DNA of 64,000 nt from Trachythela sp. YZ-2020 (Eukaryota; Cnidaria; Anthozoa; Malacalcyonacea; Clavulariidae). The notes beneath the pieces were generated by a model. It saw only the letters and a program-made list of their open reading frames with translations. It searched no databases and had not been told where the DNA came from. The stretch spans positions 6,837,501-6,901,500 of the forward strand of contig JADLSH010000393.1 of assembly GCA_016169945.1 (NCBI GenBank), in the 5' to 3' direction. Every line of letters starts with the position of its first letter. Position 1 is the stretch's first letter. Shown one piece after another: positions 22,980 to 35,100 of this stretch. Position numbers and translations under genes: made by a program.

Positions 22980-24852
22980 TCAAGATAACCAAGGTACAAT
23001 CTCGTCACGCATTTTCCAGGAACCGAAGCAATGGTCCAACCAGAAGAAGGAGGAAAAAGTAAGGTCGGTCCAACAAGGCAACCTTGTCTCCCAGGTCTTG
23101 CGCAAAGAGATTAACACCAGATGATGCCGGAGTGGGGAAAAGAGTAAAGTGGGGAACGGAGTAAAATGGGGTAACATGATGCCATTGAAGTCGACCATGG
23201 CATTATAATCCAAGGCCATTAAATCACAAGTATGGCCATTAGTACCACCAAACTGATTCTGAACAATCTTCCAAATGTTGGGGTGCAATCGGCTGTCAAG
23301 GATCGAAAGCCGTCGAGAAGAGGCATCAGCAAGATTCTTGCAAGAAGCAACGTAGGTGAGATGAAGGGAGATATTAAGATCAACTGTGGAAGAAAAAATC
23401 TTCTTCGACATCGTATTCAAGGGCACACTCTTGGCACCAGTTGGCCATGCATGGACAAGTGCCATATTATTGACCTGCGCATAGACCCACACATTCTTCA
23501 ATGCGTCTGCAAACAATAGCAAGGTCTTATCCAATGCTGCAGCCTCCTTTGTGGCAATGTCATAGCTCTTTTCCTCCTCATTCCAATAATCTGACGTGGT
23601 AATGGTTTCAGCTAAATGAACTGACGCACCCCACCCAGATCCCGATGCATCGCAAGAGAAATGCATACATGACGTTCATCCCGCCACGAGTGGGTCATCC
23701 CACATCTCGAGAAACAACCAATGTCGAAGCTCTTCACGAAGATTGTTATCAACCTTAACAGGGCGACAACCACACAACCCCCTGGAGATAGCCTGATTAA
23801 TTCCCCGCGTAAAGAGTTGGGCACCCGGAACAGCCAGAGAAAAGGAGATACATTTTTCCACCAAGCGTTGGAGAGTCTTAACAGACACACTTGATCACCC
23901 CAAAATTTCTCGCAACAACTGTAAAAAATTTCCTTGTTTAGCCGGAATAAGATGAAATGCTTGTGCACTGGGATTAAAATTGACTTCGCTAAACCCAGAA
24001 AGTAGCCCAAACGCACTAAATAATATGCCACGGTGAAAATTGCTGAGTTTGCAGCTGTCAGATGCCGTTCGTCAACTGTTTGCAATTGAGCATAGGCGCC
24101 ACAGGATAAGTCAACCTGTAGCTGACCATTATGGCAATCATCGATATATAAGGAGCAAGGTATTCCAAGAGACCGAAAAAAGTGAGTAGCCAGCAGACCA
24201 GTCTTGTGATAAATGAAAGGCGATATTTTCCAACCAAAAGTAAGAGTGTTGTAAACAAAGTACCACCCGCCCCACTGGATACCGAAATAACTACGGCTTT
24301 CTTCCGTCAACAAAATATGGTCATATCCAGATTTATCATCCAATACGGTTTGATAGGTGTCCTTGCCAACATATCGAGGAAGATGAGTTACACTGTCCAA
24401 CTTAAAAGGAACATCACACATCCACAGGTTCAGGAAGTGTGCATCATGGCATAACCGAGGTTTGGTAGGTTCAACCGTCAAAGACAAGACCAAATGTGGG
24501 CAAGGAACTTCGCCAACTCGACCTAATAGTGAAACCGCCCCAGTTTGAAGTCTTTCTAACAACATGCAGCAGATAAATTCAACAAAAGGTCGGCAGGAGA
24601 GGTTATTGCAAAATGACTAAGGTGGTGGACGAGCTGAATCATGCACTTTTGCAGAACCGATACCTTTCCACATATCCATTCAAGGACCTGGAGCTGCTCC
24701 CATTCATCAACATGCTTCTCCCATTCATCAACATGATTATGTAATTCCCCAGCTCGAAACTGAGAAGGGTCGCGAAAATGTAAATTGTGTATTGTTGGCA
24801 GAATATCACCATGCACTATTTTATCCATGACTTCTTGCAAAACAACCGTCAA
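22980..24852 (-). pseudogene. Reverse transcriptase and RNase H of a DIRS-like (YR) retroelement
   Basis: Minus strand. The leading part (24852-24556) includes FRAGELHNHVDEWE and then an immediate repeat of HVDEWE made by a 21-bp tandem duplication (from 24697). The RT (24565-23612) has VEPTKPRLCHDAHFLNLWM, TVLDDKSGYDHILL (first catalytic Asp region), FGWKISPFIYHKTGL and the catalytic CSLYIDDCHNGQL. The RNase H part (23666-22980) opens with FSCDASGSGWGASVHLAE and contains KEAAALDKTLLLFADAL. Domains change frame at the junctions, so frameshifts are present. The RT-RNase H-tyrosine recombinase order on one strand, without a DDE integrase, marks the DIRS/Ngaro-like class. Confidence 0.8.
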
Positions 24853-25869
24853 GCCCCCCGCCGGTGTCCATGGGGCCGCTCACCGAGTTGACCCAGCGTA
24901 TATGTGGTGGCGGAAGTTGCGTTGATGCTAATACTTCCTCACCAAAAGAAGAGTTGTATTCCCAGTCCCACACTAAATTGGATGATGCCTAAAAGGAAGC
25001 CAGGAACAGAGAATGAACAAAGAAGATTCGTGCAAAGTAACTGAACAAGGGGGATATGGGCCCAATGGACCAGCAGAGGGCAACAGCTGTGACCCAGCAT
25101 ATAACTAGGAGAGCTGATTGAGGTACTCTGTTTTCGCAGCTGCCACCCACCCCAGTCCACAAGTAAGAGAACAAAGAGGAGGGATTCATAGCTGAAAGTA
25201 TAAAGGAACCCAAAGAGCAAGAATACAAGAACTAGAGTTACTCACAGTACCATATATTAGAACCGACCAAGAACATAATGTAGACAGGAAGTCATGGAAG
25301 CACTTTATCGTTTTTATCATGGAAGTACTTTATCAAGATAATCACCATAGAAGCACAACAAGGGATAGGCAACACGTAATGCAATTGTAAGATGAGTAAT
25401 TTATATCCAAATTACACTAAGTATTATAGCGATAGTCAAGGCCAATTGATACAGACATAAGTACTGCAGGTGCAGAAAGGCACATTGTTATGTTGGTTAA
25501 AACCACAGTTTAACAGTGTATTAAACACATAAATCAAATCCAATACCACCCTAGTCATACAGATAGTTTAATAATCACAATAGTAATCCTACAGATCAAG
25601 AACAACATATTGTTCAAACAAAGAAAAAGGAACAGAACATAGTCAAATAATAAGCGCCCTAACAGTTAGTATAGATATTAAATACACACAAACACTATAT
25701 ATGCAAATGAATACAATAACACGATACTCAGATACCATTACATGCAATAACAAATTTACCATATGGCAAACACTAGTAGAACAATAAAATGTCAGTGAGT
25801 ATATCCACACTACATTACAGCAGTCGATCAGAATTATGTTGTGTCATGTTGCTGTGCATTACGGCGGGG

Positions 25870-26293
25870 CCCCTGGCCCTGATCCCATCGCAACCTAAAA
25901 CAAGTGGCCTTGGAATGTCCAATCTGTTAACAGTAATAGCATCTTAGAGGTTGATACCATGGTGCAGGCCGCCGGCGTGACGAATCATAATGGCAGGGTG
26001 AATAATTACGTCTTGGCTCACGCCTTATTGCCTAACAGAGGCAGGAGATATGCGCGATACTGCTCGTCCGAACTTCCATTCATCTTAGATCAAAGTGTAG
26101 CTTGTTAATAATTGGCTTTTGCATGACCATGATCTTGAGCAGAATTCTTGATGGCCTCAAGAAGATCCATGGCTTCAAAGCGAGAAAATTCGCTCGGGCA
26201 GGACGCTAGGTTCTGCATTTTGGTAAGCAGACTGTCCACCGATGAGGTGGTCAATGTGTCAACTTTCGCCTTCAGGTCTGCAAACAAGACCAA
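25870..26293 (-). pseudogene. Gag-like region with CCHC zinc knuckle broken by a stop
   Basis: Upstream of the RT on the same strand. 26293-26105 is an open stretch (62 codons) resembling a gag helix region, including SEFSRFEAMDLLEAIKNSA. Further on, near 25890-25935, one frame reads CYYC, a TAA stop, then QIGHSKATC: a C-x2-C-x4-H-x4-C knuckle whose fifth position is a stop codon. This fits the nucleocapsid of the retroelement. The stop shows the copy is inactive. Between 24860 and 25860 I see no clear coding, only AT-rich sequence. Confidence 0.6.
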
Positions 26294-26462
26294 AGCAATT
26301 CAAAATTTGGAAGAATATATCATTATTAGCCGTATCACAATATCAAATAATGAATGAATAACACCTCATCCATTACGTATAAACAAATATACCGAAATTT
26401 GAATAAAACTGAGCCTCATATAATTAATAGGATATACGTCAGAGCTCACAGAGCCTAATAAT

Positions 26463-26536
26463 CCCTATCAGTAATTATTACGCTTCTGGGATTGAAAATA
26501 CGTTATTATGCCTCTGGGATTTGAAAATACGTTTAA
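26463..26536. repeat. Short imperfect tandem duplication
   Basis: Two units, each holding TCTGGGAT(T)TGAAAATACGTT preceded by 'TTATTA(C/T)GC'. The surroundings 26300-27230 have no supported gene. Confidence 0.55.
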
Positions 26537-27235
26537 ATTGTTATTAGAATAACCACCCGTTAAATGCAATTTAGGAATTTTCGACATCCCCAAGCAGTGC
26601 CCACAGATACTCCCACAGCTGTAAATAGTTCCAATGTGGCAGTTCAGGAACATAGAAGGTTGTTCATCAGACAGTCAGTAAGTGATGATTGGGTTAACTA
26701 ACTCATTATATTTAAAAATTTAACATAAGGAAATTACATTTGTAAACACAGTTCAAACATCTAGCTTGTCATGTGGTATATGCTAAACCTAGTGTAAAAG
26801 AGTTGAACTGATGGGTATTGATGATTCACATTAGGTACTTGGCAAAAGTTCAGGATAAGTGCAAGGTTTGAACTTGGCCAAAATTATTGTACAGGGTTTG
26901 GAATTTACTGTAGCGTAATAATATTTAACATTTATATTGCACAAATTAACATGCTATAGTATGTATGATCAATAAATATAGTGTATAATTATGATCTTGG
27001 GGAAAAGGGTTACAGTTTTCGTCAAATTGCATAATTATATAATAATATACTGTGATACGCCTGTAAATGGTAAGCCCCAGGGAAGGGGGATAGGCAAACC
27101 CAGGGGGGGTTGATATTTTTATTGATTGAGTATCAAATTCCCCACCCATGGGATGAAAACATCTGTCAATTTAACAACATGGCAGTACCCTAGTATATAT
27201 ATACATGAACTTGTGGTTAGAGCTGGACAACTGGA

Positions 27236-27365
27236 CTCTGTAGCTCAGTTGGTTAGAGCGCTGCACCGGAATCGCAGGGCCGCAGGTTTGATTCCTGACA
27301 GGGACATATAGTTGCATTTTTCGCAGCTGTTCCTGGTTAAGGTCTAATAAATGTATATAATTTAC
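27236..27365 (+). repeat. tRNA-derived SINE
   Basis: The head is tRNA-like: TAGCTCAGTTGGTTAGAGCG is a near-perfect A box and GGTTTGATTCC a B box, with D-arm and T-arm pairing possible. The anticodon loop reads CCGGAAT with C at position 33 instead of T, and the acceptor stem pairs poorly, so it is not a functional tRNA. A non-tRNA body follows (TTGCATTTTTCGCAGCTG, then GGTCTAATAAATGTATATAA). I take it as a polymerase III SINE in the plus orientation. Confidence 0.75.
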
Positions 27366-28445
27366 ACTTGATAATTTCCATCTACAAAAACCCTTCAACT
27401 ATTATTCAATCGAGTGAGATGCCAACAAAATTTGAAAGAAATATTGTATGAGTATGTATTTTTTTACCTATTGAAATAGAAACACAAGATCACATGTAAA
27501 TATTATGTTTCTTACAAAACCTTTTGACTCCATTCACAATTCTAATCCTAACATCTGTGTTATCGAAAACATCTGATAACACTTGTTAAAGATGTATTTA
27601 CAACAATGTCAACAGCATCGGCACAAATCTGCTGTTGTAATGTTCACAGTGCTTATCCACAATTAAAACATACTGGCGGATTTTTCAGCTCCTGCTTTCA
27701 ACAGACTCGTCAAGAAAGCAGTTGAAGGTTGTAAGCCATGGCAGTTGTGATGCAGAGCAGCTGAGGTGTTTTGGAACTGGTCGAATATATATTCGACCAT
27801 TACAAGTAAACATACCATTGACAATTGGTATCAACACCTGTGTGCACTATGAGGAATGTTTCACCTGCCATCTACAAATTCCAGTTACATAATACAATTT
27901 TGTCTGTTATAGAAAGAACCACTACACTTGATGTATAAACTAGGTTAAATTTTAAAAATGCTAAATTTCATCACTTGGGATGTTATATAGAGTACATACT
28001 GTAACTTGTTTATCAATATGCCAAAATATAGGGCTTGAACAATGATGAAGAAATTGGTGCATTTGAGGAAACTGATGGTGGGCATGAGAAGTAGGTTTTC
28101 CATTTTTATGCTTTCCTCATTTGCTCAATACAAAATCACTCAATTGTAACTAAGTATTATAGCCTAGCATGCGCCTGAGTATGTTTTAACGTAAAGAAAG
28201 AAACTTTATCTAATACACTAATAGACTTTGTGAAATTTCTATACTGTAGCCAGCAACATTCAATAATAGCAGATCTCTATGCACAATAATATGATCATTG
28301 GAAATTCTCATCTTTCGCCAAGACGCATGACAAGTAGATCTTTTTTATGAAAGTTCTCATAATGTGCAGTAATGAAACAAACAGTTAATTTAAATCCCAA
28401 ATTGTGTTTACTGGAGAATTACATTTTTTGTTGCTGTTATTTTTA

Positions 28446-28850
28446 TGTAGCAATGTTGATATCGTTGAAGCAAACACCAACGAGGAAGAACTAGTAGAAC
28501 AGTTAGAGGATTCGAACTAAGATGAGGCAAACCGTCCTAGTACTGCTGAGGTTCCTTCAATAGTAATAGATGTGAGCGAAGACAGTGAAACTCCAAGACC
28601 TTGAACAACCTCATGAAGATCATGTTAGAAATCTGTACATAATCTACTGTATAGCTAGACTTCCCTCCTTTATCATTGGATGCGCTGTAGTCTAATGGAG
28701 TTATACTAAGAAATAACTCATCTAACTTCAAATGGATTAATTACTGAGTATTATTATTTGTTAAATGTTTAGAGGAACGATTCCATTGGCATTGGCAGAA
28801 CACCGACAGATGGCTTTAGAAGACACAATGATGGAAATGTAAGAATATAA
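28446..28850 (+). pseudogene. Possible upstream exons of the HECT-like gene
   Basis: Weak evidence. After an acceptor (TTATGTAG) near 28450 an acidic reading NVDIVEANTNEEELVEQLED is followed by a TAA and then EANRPSTAEVPSIVID up to a GTGAGC donor at 28571. A second candidate at about 28771-28840 encodes PLALAEHRQMALEDTMME with a GTAAGA donor. An earlier one near 28031 reads DEEIGAFEETDGGHE. They lie on the same strand ahead of the HECT N-lobe and could be its linker, but the in-frame stop shows decay. Confidence 0.35.
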
Positions 28851-28963
28851 TTCAAGTTGTTATAACTATATTTATATAAGCAATGGTCAGAAAAAACAAT
28901 CTCAGAAAAAAATGTGTTTTTGTCAACAAGATGTGTTCACAACAGACTTGTAACACATGGCCG

Positions 28964-29272
28964 GATTTTGAGGGGAGGTGCACACTGAGAATATTTGCAC
29001 CTCCCCTGGAAATTCATGCGCCTTCCCTTGGCTTGAGAATAGTGAAATGATGGATTAAAGTCAAAACTTAAAATTCAATAATGGCAAAAATATTACTACC
29101 AACTTGCCAAGTTCGATTAAACGCATTGTTAATTGGATGAGCTACATGGTCATAATTTATAAACACATTGATACATATATACTGTACAGCGGAGGCTGGG
29201 GTCAGGACCACTGCACCTCCCCTAAAACATTTTCCACCTCCCCAGCATTCACACCAAAGTCCGGTCTTGTAA
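28964..29272 (+). repeat. Dispersed repeat starting GGCCGGATTTTGAGGGGAGG (copy 2)
   Basis: Same family as 9294-9520. Here both ends are visible: it opens GGCCGGATTTTG and closes near CAAAGTCCGGTCTTG, so the termini GGCCGGA.../...TCCGGTC are inverted. It lies in an intron of the HECT-like gene. Confidence 0.65.
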
Positions 29273-29392
29273 TAATGCAACTTGTTGACAACAAACTGAA
29301 CGAAATGGGATTGGTGCGAAGACATGATAAGAAAATTTAGAAACAATCATTGATACAATTTTTCACAACATACAATCATATTTAACTTTCAG

Positions 29393-30367
29393 AGGTGATT
29401 GTGAGGCGCCAGTTACGATACTCCATGTTTTTCAAAATAATTCTATGCGTGGTCGTCCACTCAATCCAGTTGATGAAACAACATTTATTGAAGGACAAAC
29501 AACAGAAATCTTTGTTTCTCGTCTCAACTTATACGAAGATGGGATGGACGAAATTCTCATCGAAGGTACCGAGCCCTGCCACAGGTGACATACACTGGGG
29601 AAAATACTTGCGACTATGGAGGAATTTCTGTCTGCAATGCTGGTGTGTATAAAAGAGAAATGTTGTATTGAAAACAAAGAAGTGGGTGAAAGCGGGTATC
29701 TTCTTCAAGATAACGTGACAGCACGAACAAATTGCTTTTATGTTGGAGCTGGAATTATTTTTGGTACGCAAAGATGTAGATTTACGCCTAAAGGCATGAA
29801 TACCAGATATTTCTATATTGATGATGGGTTGGTTGATTTATGTTTGGTTAGGTGAGGTTTAATAGAGCTGGCAACAGTCTATTTACTGTACGTTTTTAGA
29901 GTAACGTCTACTACGTCAATGAGTTTCACGTTAACTTTTTGTGCCTGTAGTGCACCATTAAATATTTCATATTCGCTCTTAATGCACGCATATGCAACAC
30001 AAGCATATACATATGACTTTCTTTAATTAGTTGCCACAGGTGCAGTATTTAACACTACAATCTTTTAGTTCTTAATAAGCCAGCCATTTTGGAATGTCAC
30101 AGTAGATACTGCATTTATTGGTCTCTCAAATATGGTCACCATTGCTTAGAATACAGTATGCATAGAAGATGCACTAAGTCTAAGGACTAAGATAATTATA
30201 CTACGTATTAAATTGATCTGTTCATTTTAGGGTACAGCTTACTTCAAGGAGGGCCACTACGTTGTTTTCTCTCCGAACGACAACTAGAAGCATTATTCAT
30301 GCTGCAAAGTTTGGAGAGAAAGTTCGGACAGTTCTTAGAAGGAATGGCAACATTCGGTTTAAATGAG
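29393..30367 (+). pseudogene. HECT-type E3 ubiquitin ligase, N-lobe exons
   Basis: Exon 29393-29763 (acceptor TTAACTTTCAG, donor GTACGC) and exon 30231-30367 (acceptor CATTTTAG, donor GTGTGT) join in phase. The first reads EIFVSRLNLYEDGMDEIL, then, after a shift, LPQVTYTGENTCDYGG, then after another shift EEFLSAMLVCIKEKC. The expected 'DYGGPRKEF' block has lost its middle, which accounts for one frameshift. The second exon encodes LLQGGPLRCFLSERQLEALF and GQFLEGMATFGLNE. This is the E2-binding lobe of a HECT ligase, which passes ubiquitin to substrates via a C-terminal cysteine. Two frameshifts make the gene non-functional as read. Confidence 0.75.
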
Positions 30368-30514
30368 GTGTGTTAAAACAACTGTGATGTTATTCTAATT
30401 TCTTGTTACTCTGAAGTGTGTCAATATGGTTGGATAGTTAAGATTTGAGTAAATTCTAGCAAGCATGGTTGATGTCTTTGTGCCATTGACGTTGTGGTTA
30501 TAGCAAAAATTGTT

Positions 30515-30559
30515 GACCATACATGTACAAGTACAACTTGTACTTGTACATGTATGGTC
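30515..30559. repeat. 45-bp near-perfect palindrome
   Basis: Two perfect 22-bp arms, GACCATACATGTACAAGTACAA and its complement, around a single central C. It could extrude as a cruciform or form a long hairpin RNA. No gene is attached. Confidence 0.9.
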
Positions 30560-31040
30560 CAGTACAATGATCTCATGCGTGGCATGAGCATGACAACTTG
30601 AGCCCACCTGCTACTCAATAAGTCAGTACTACAGTAGTAGGAGCAATGGGTGTACACTATACATATACCCCTAAATTTTTTTGGTGAAGAGATAAATGAC
30701 ATGCATGGGTGGCAGGTACGGATTTACTCAGGTTGGGTAACATCAGTGTCCTTGATAAACTTGTGTACTGTAAGTTGAGATCGGTTGGTTCTCTCCTGCG
30801 CTTTGAGCGTCTTTTTCCCTGGGTACTCCTACTCCGGGTTTCTTCCCTCACTAATAACTAACCTTAACTAGCCCTCAGAACTAAACTAAACATGGTGGTA
30901 GCCAGATGATCGAGCCATCTTATGTTTTAATTTTTCATAAAAGTTATGTAGTTTTGAAGATCTAGATTGATTGGTAGCAACTGGGAAGATGGCCGAATAT
31001 TTTTACTTTTGGCCATGCAGACAACACCCTGAATGATTAT

Positions 31041-31121
31041 TGACCGATGATTTACACTAAATTATTTGTGTGCTTTATAGTTGATAAAAAGACGACCCTC
31101 TCTGCTGTACTTGTTCAGACA
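31041..31121 (+). repeat. 81-bp perfect direct repeat, left copy (partial HECT exon)
   Basis: Identical base for base to 41816-41896, from TGACCGATGATTTACAC to TTGTTCAGACA. It contains the acceptor TTTATAG and the first ~41 bases of a HECT exon (DKKTTLSAVLVQT), then diverges into unrelated AT-rich DNA. The left copy is thus a truncated exon. Confidence 0.9.
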
Positions 31122-31639
31122 TACCTGCAACTTCCTTCATTTACTTTAAATTGTATCATAACGCACACTACTTTAAATCGTATCATAACGCACACTTCTA
31201 TTATATTTTACCGAAACCGAAATAGTTATCTGTACTTTCAACAGGTGCAGATCTGGGAAAAATGGGATCTTATATCCTGAAGAACGTGCATTTGCCTTGT
31301 AGCAACCACGATTGAGGAACATTTTGAAATTGTCACACATACTTTAAGCAATTCATGTTTAATAATCATATTTTATATGCCATTCGAACCTATTTTGAGA
31401 TTGGGAAGTTCTTCTCATAAAGTGCTAGAGGAATATTGTTCCTAAATATTTCATCTGAAGAAATTCCTCAGTTGAAGTATTCTCTGAGGAACTTTTCTTC
31501 TGCATGGTTATCATTGTGACAGCATATAACACAAATAACATGCAGTGACTTATTAGACGGCCAGCCAGCCTCGAAAAAAGTGACTGTCGTATTACTATTA
31601 CACTTGTTAAATACCTATATGAGGGGGACATTGGGAGGG

Positions 31640-31765
31640 TCTCAACACCGCAATACCGCACAAAAATTCCGAAAATACCGCATCACCGCAGAAAAAAAGA
31701 TTGATTCCCGCATACCGCAAAGAAAACAAAACATAATCCTGAGTTACCGCTAAACACCGTTGCTG
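31640..31765 (+). repeat. Subterminal ACCGCA array, left
   Basis: Repeated cores: CACCGCAATACCGCAC, ATACCGCATCACCGCAG, CGCATACCGCAA, TTACCGCTAAACACCG. It lies just inside the left terminal repeat and probably represents binding sites for the element's own DNA-binding protein, an inference from position and repetition. Confidence 0.7.
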
Positions 31766-32190
31766 TACCATGTATATATTTTAACGCCATGTTTACGTAA
31801 TATTAACTTGATAATGTAATATTGAACGTGCGTTCAAAGTGCCGAATATGATCAAGCCAAGTAAATTGCGTTTGAAAAACGCAGTTTGCGTTTCAAAGAC
31901 GAATTGCGTTTGAAAAAAAACCACGCAAAATTGATCAACAAGCAATGAATAAGACAGTTAGGATCTTACCGTAACAATTTCGTAACTGCAAGTCCTGCAA
32001 GATTCTGCTACTTCTGTACGTTCATATCTTCTATATACGAAGAGATCGCCAATATGTTCATGAAGATGCTTATAGTCTCATAGGATAGAGGCTTCTCTGT
32101 CAGTCTCTACATAAACCATGTTTTCTATTGACGAGTAAAATCATTTGGCGTTTATAGCCACGTTAAAATTAAGTTTTAGTTTCGTGTCTT

Positions 32191-35100
32191 TCACGACAAT
32201 AGCCGATTGTTTACTCTGATTGCCCTCCCAAAACGTGATGTTGCTCCAATCAAGAAGTTTGCAGAGCTCCCGATTTCTCCTTGAACAAATTCCTCATTGT
32301 CAGTCCTTACTTCCTCATCACTACTTTCGTCATACTCCGGCTCATTATCCTGCCAATCATGCTGATCACCCTCTTCGATGGACAGGTCAGGTTCTCTATC
32401 TTCCCCATTCTCCTGTGCTTGGATTTCACCAGGCGTGTCGTTCTCAAACACAACACTGACCGCGTTTTCGTAAGTGACGCACTGTCGCTGGTACATAAAC
32501 TCCGGTAAAGTGCCATGCTTTGCCATGGTGGTCTCTTGGCGTACAGTCCGCTGTCGTACTGCCGCTCCATAGGCTGAGGCCCAGGCCCTAAGGATATCAC
32601 AGTTTGCTTTCGACATCTCGACAATCGGAAGGGGTTCAATCGTGGGCACTGCTGAAAAATGTGCTGTCTCCTCGGGTTTGGGATACCATGATTTCCTACT
32701 TGTATGGTAATATGCTGCCCATCGCGTCACTTGTTTCACAGATTCCTTCATGGTACGCCCAAAGGAGCGAGAGTACTCCATCATGGACATGTTTGCTTGT
32801 TTGATGTGTACAGTTGAGTGGCAGTTTTCGACATCAAGTGTCATACAACTTAGGAGATTCGTCGTATCGTAATCGAATGCTTTTAAGTTACTGAACAACC
32901 GCTGGAGTCCCCATTCAATAAGCCCAACCGACGATACGGTTCTTGCCGAAACATGACCTTGAGGTCCATTTATAGCACCTGTAATTCCAGTGCTCGTCCG
33001 TATATTGTCAATGTTCTTGTCTAGAAGCACTTTGCATTCCCTGACAAGCGACAGCGCTTCGTCGCCAGATTTAACTGTGTACTTTTCTCCTTTGGTATGA
33101 ATAGAAAAGGCTTCAAAAAGCTGACCAATTGATTTGAGAAAATGAGCACACTCGACCATCTTTGTGCAGATCTTTATGGAATTTGTTTGGGCATCACAAA
33201 TGTAAAGAACACTGTCAGACTCTGTACAAATTCCCATTGGTTGTCGAAAACGGCAATTGTTTGCTTTCCCATCTAGATTTCCTTCCTCGTTTTCACTGCC
33301 GGCAAAAACCACGGAATCCTGACCATCTCCATCTGCCATTAGTTTCCACACTGATGCTCTCTTCTGATTTGTAAACAGAATTTGATCACCAAACGTAGCC
33401 AACATACAAGGCTCATCATTCAATTGGACTAGGCTGGTACACTCTAACGTTTCCAAGGAAACTTTACCAATTCCATCAGTGTGTGAAAGGAAAATAGCTC
33501 CATTGCTCAGGCACATACTGTAGATCTTCCCCCACGATTTCCCGTACTTGATAATCTCTTGAAGGCTTATCCCTCTGACCCCGAGTCCATCCTTTTCCAG
33601 TAGAAAAGAGACAATCACATTGGTATCATTTCTTGCTGCATAGATGAGCTCATGATCTGCGCAAACCATGGCTTCAAAAGAAGGTTGTTGCTGTGAATCC
33701 CAAAAGTTCACTTCATCAACTTCCATCTTACTTTCAGCATACACTTTTTTAAGGGATGACATGTATTTCGCCAAGCGCACTTTAATCCCTGCACTTGAGA
33801 GGTTAAAACGGTTTGCAAGAGCAACATAGTCGCCTTTTTTCTTTGCCTTTGCCAAAAGATTGATGGCCCCATCTACAAAAGGAATGGCTTTTATAGGACC
33901 ACTGACGGACATAAGGAGGATGATCCCATCAGCGCAGTGTATATCCCTTGCTTTGATGTTTCTTCCAATGGCTGTTAACTTGTCAACAGGACTGTGTAGT
34001 CGGGCTTGGTAAAGCGTCGATGAGGAACTCTTCACATCATATGACAAAAATACAATCCATCCGTACGAGGGAATGGCAACGCTGATTGGAGAAGGGAACA
34101 TACCTGTTTGGTTATCATTGGAGTACTTATCCAGCTCTGGGATTATCGTGTGGCACACAAATCCTGTACGTTTCAGCTCATCGGTTAACGCAGTGCTACT
34201 TAAAGTGATAACAGAGGAAGGGTCTTGTCTGTCCTTGTTTTTGACATGATCGTTTTTTGGAACAAGCTTCCTGAAGGTGTCTTTCGTTTCCTTGTTCGAA
34301 CGGTTCCTCAAGGTTCGTAGCAAACCCAGGTTGATACGTTCCCCTCCACATTTAAGCCACCAATTTGAAAAAGCGGCTTTCATGCTTTTACCAACATGTG
34401 GACAATCAGGCAATACAGATAAAGACGACAAGGCAGGATCTTCTGTTCCTGATTCTAACTTTTCCTTGAGTATCTCAAAAGCACTTTTGTTCCCACTTTC
34501 ACAGTCAGTACACACTATCATCACCACTCGACGAAAACAAAGAGCGCTTTTATCACGGCATTTGTCGCAGAATCGCAGAGAGGGTAAATAACTGACTTGG
34601 CCTGATAATTTACAGTCATCGCATACTCGTTTAGCTTCATAACAGTCTTCGCAAAAGCTGTTACAGCTCGTTTCTTCGCTGGAGATAATGTGCCGTTTGT
34701 GTGGTGCTTCATGTTGGCAAGATTCACACAATTGCAATGTTTTGACGTGCTTTTCGAAATAACTTGCCATGGCTTCTCCAGTTTTCCCACTTTGTACTGT
34801 ATAATCGACAGCCACAGGAAGTGAACAAAAGTTGTCCAAGGAAGTCAGGGAGGAAACAATGGCTTCTGTAACAATATTTTCCCTAAGATGGTCAGGGGAA
34901 GGTGACGGATTTGCTATTACATAGTTAACATCAACAGGTGTTGTTAAACCAATATTTTCCTTTAATCGCGGATCAAATTCAATGGCTGGTTTCAAAGCGG
35001 TCCCATCATTAGCGAATGCACAAGGAATTAATTTTAAGTGCGACGAATCAATTAACGGTTTTGCTTGAGAGTTTTTTAGAAGTGCCATGTGACCCAACGA

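Noticed and set aside
24939..25228. Leu/Phe-rich membrane protein
   Set aside because: Two overlapping frames are open in low-complexity DNA upstream of the YR element RT; no homologous motif.
27238..27310. Functional tRNA gene
   Set aside because: A and B boxes are good, but position 33 is C, the acceptor stem pairs poorly and a SINE-like body follows.
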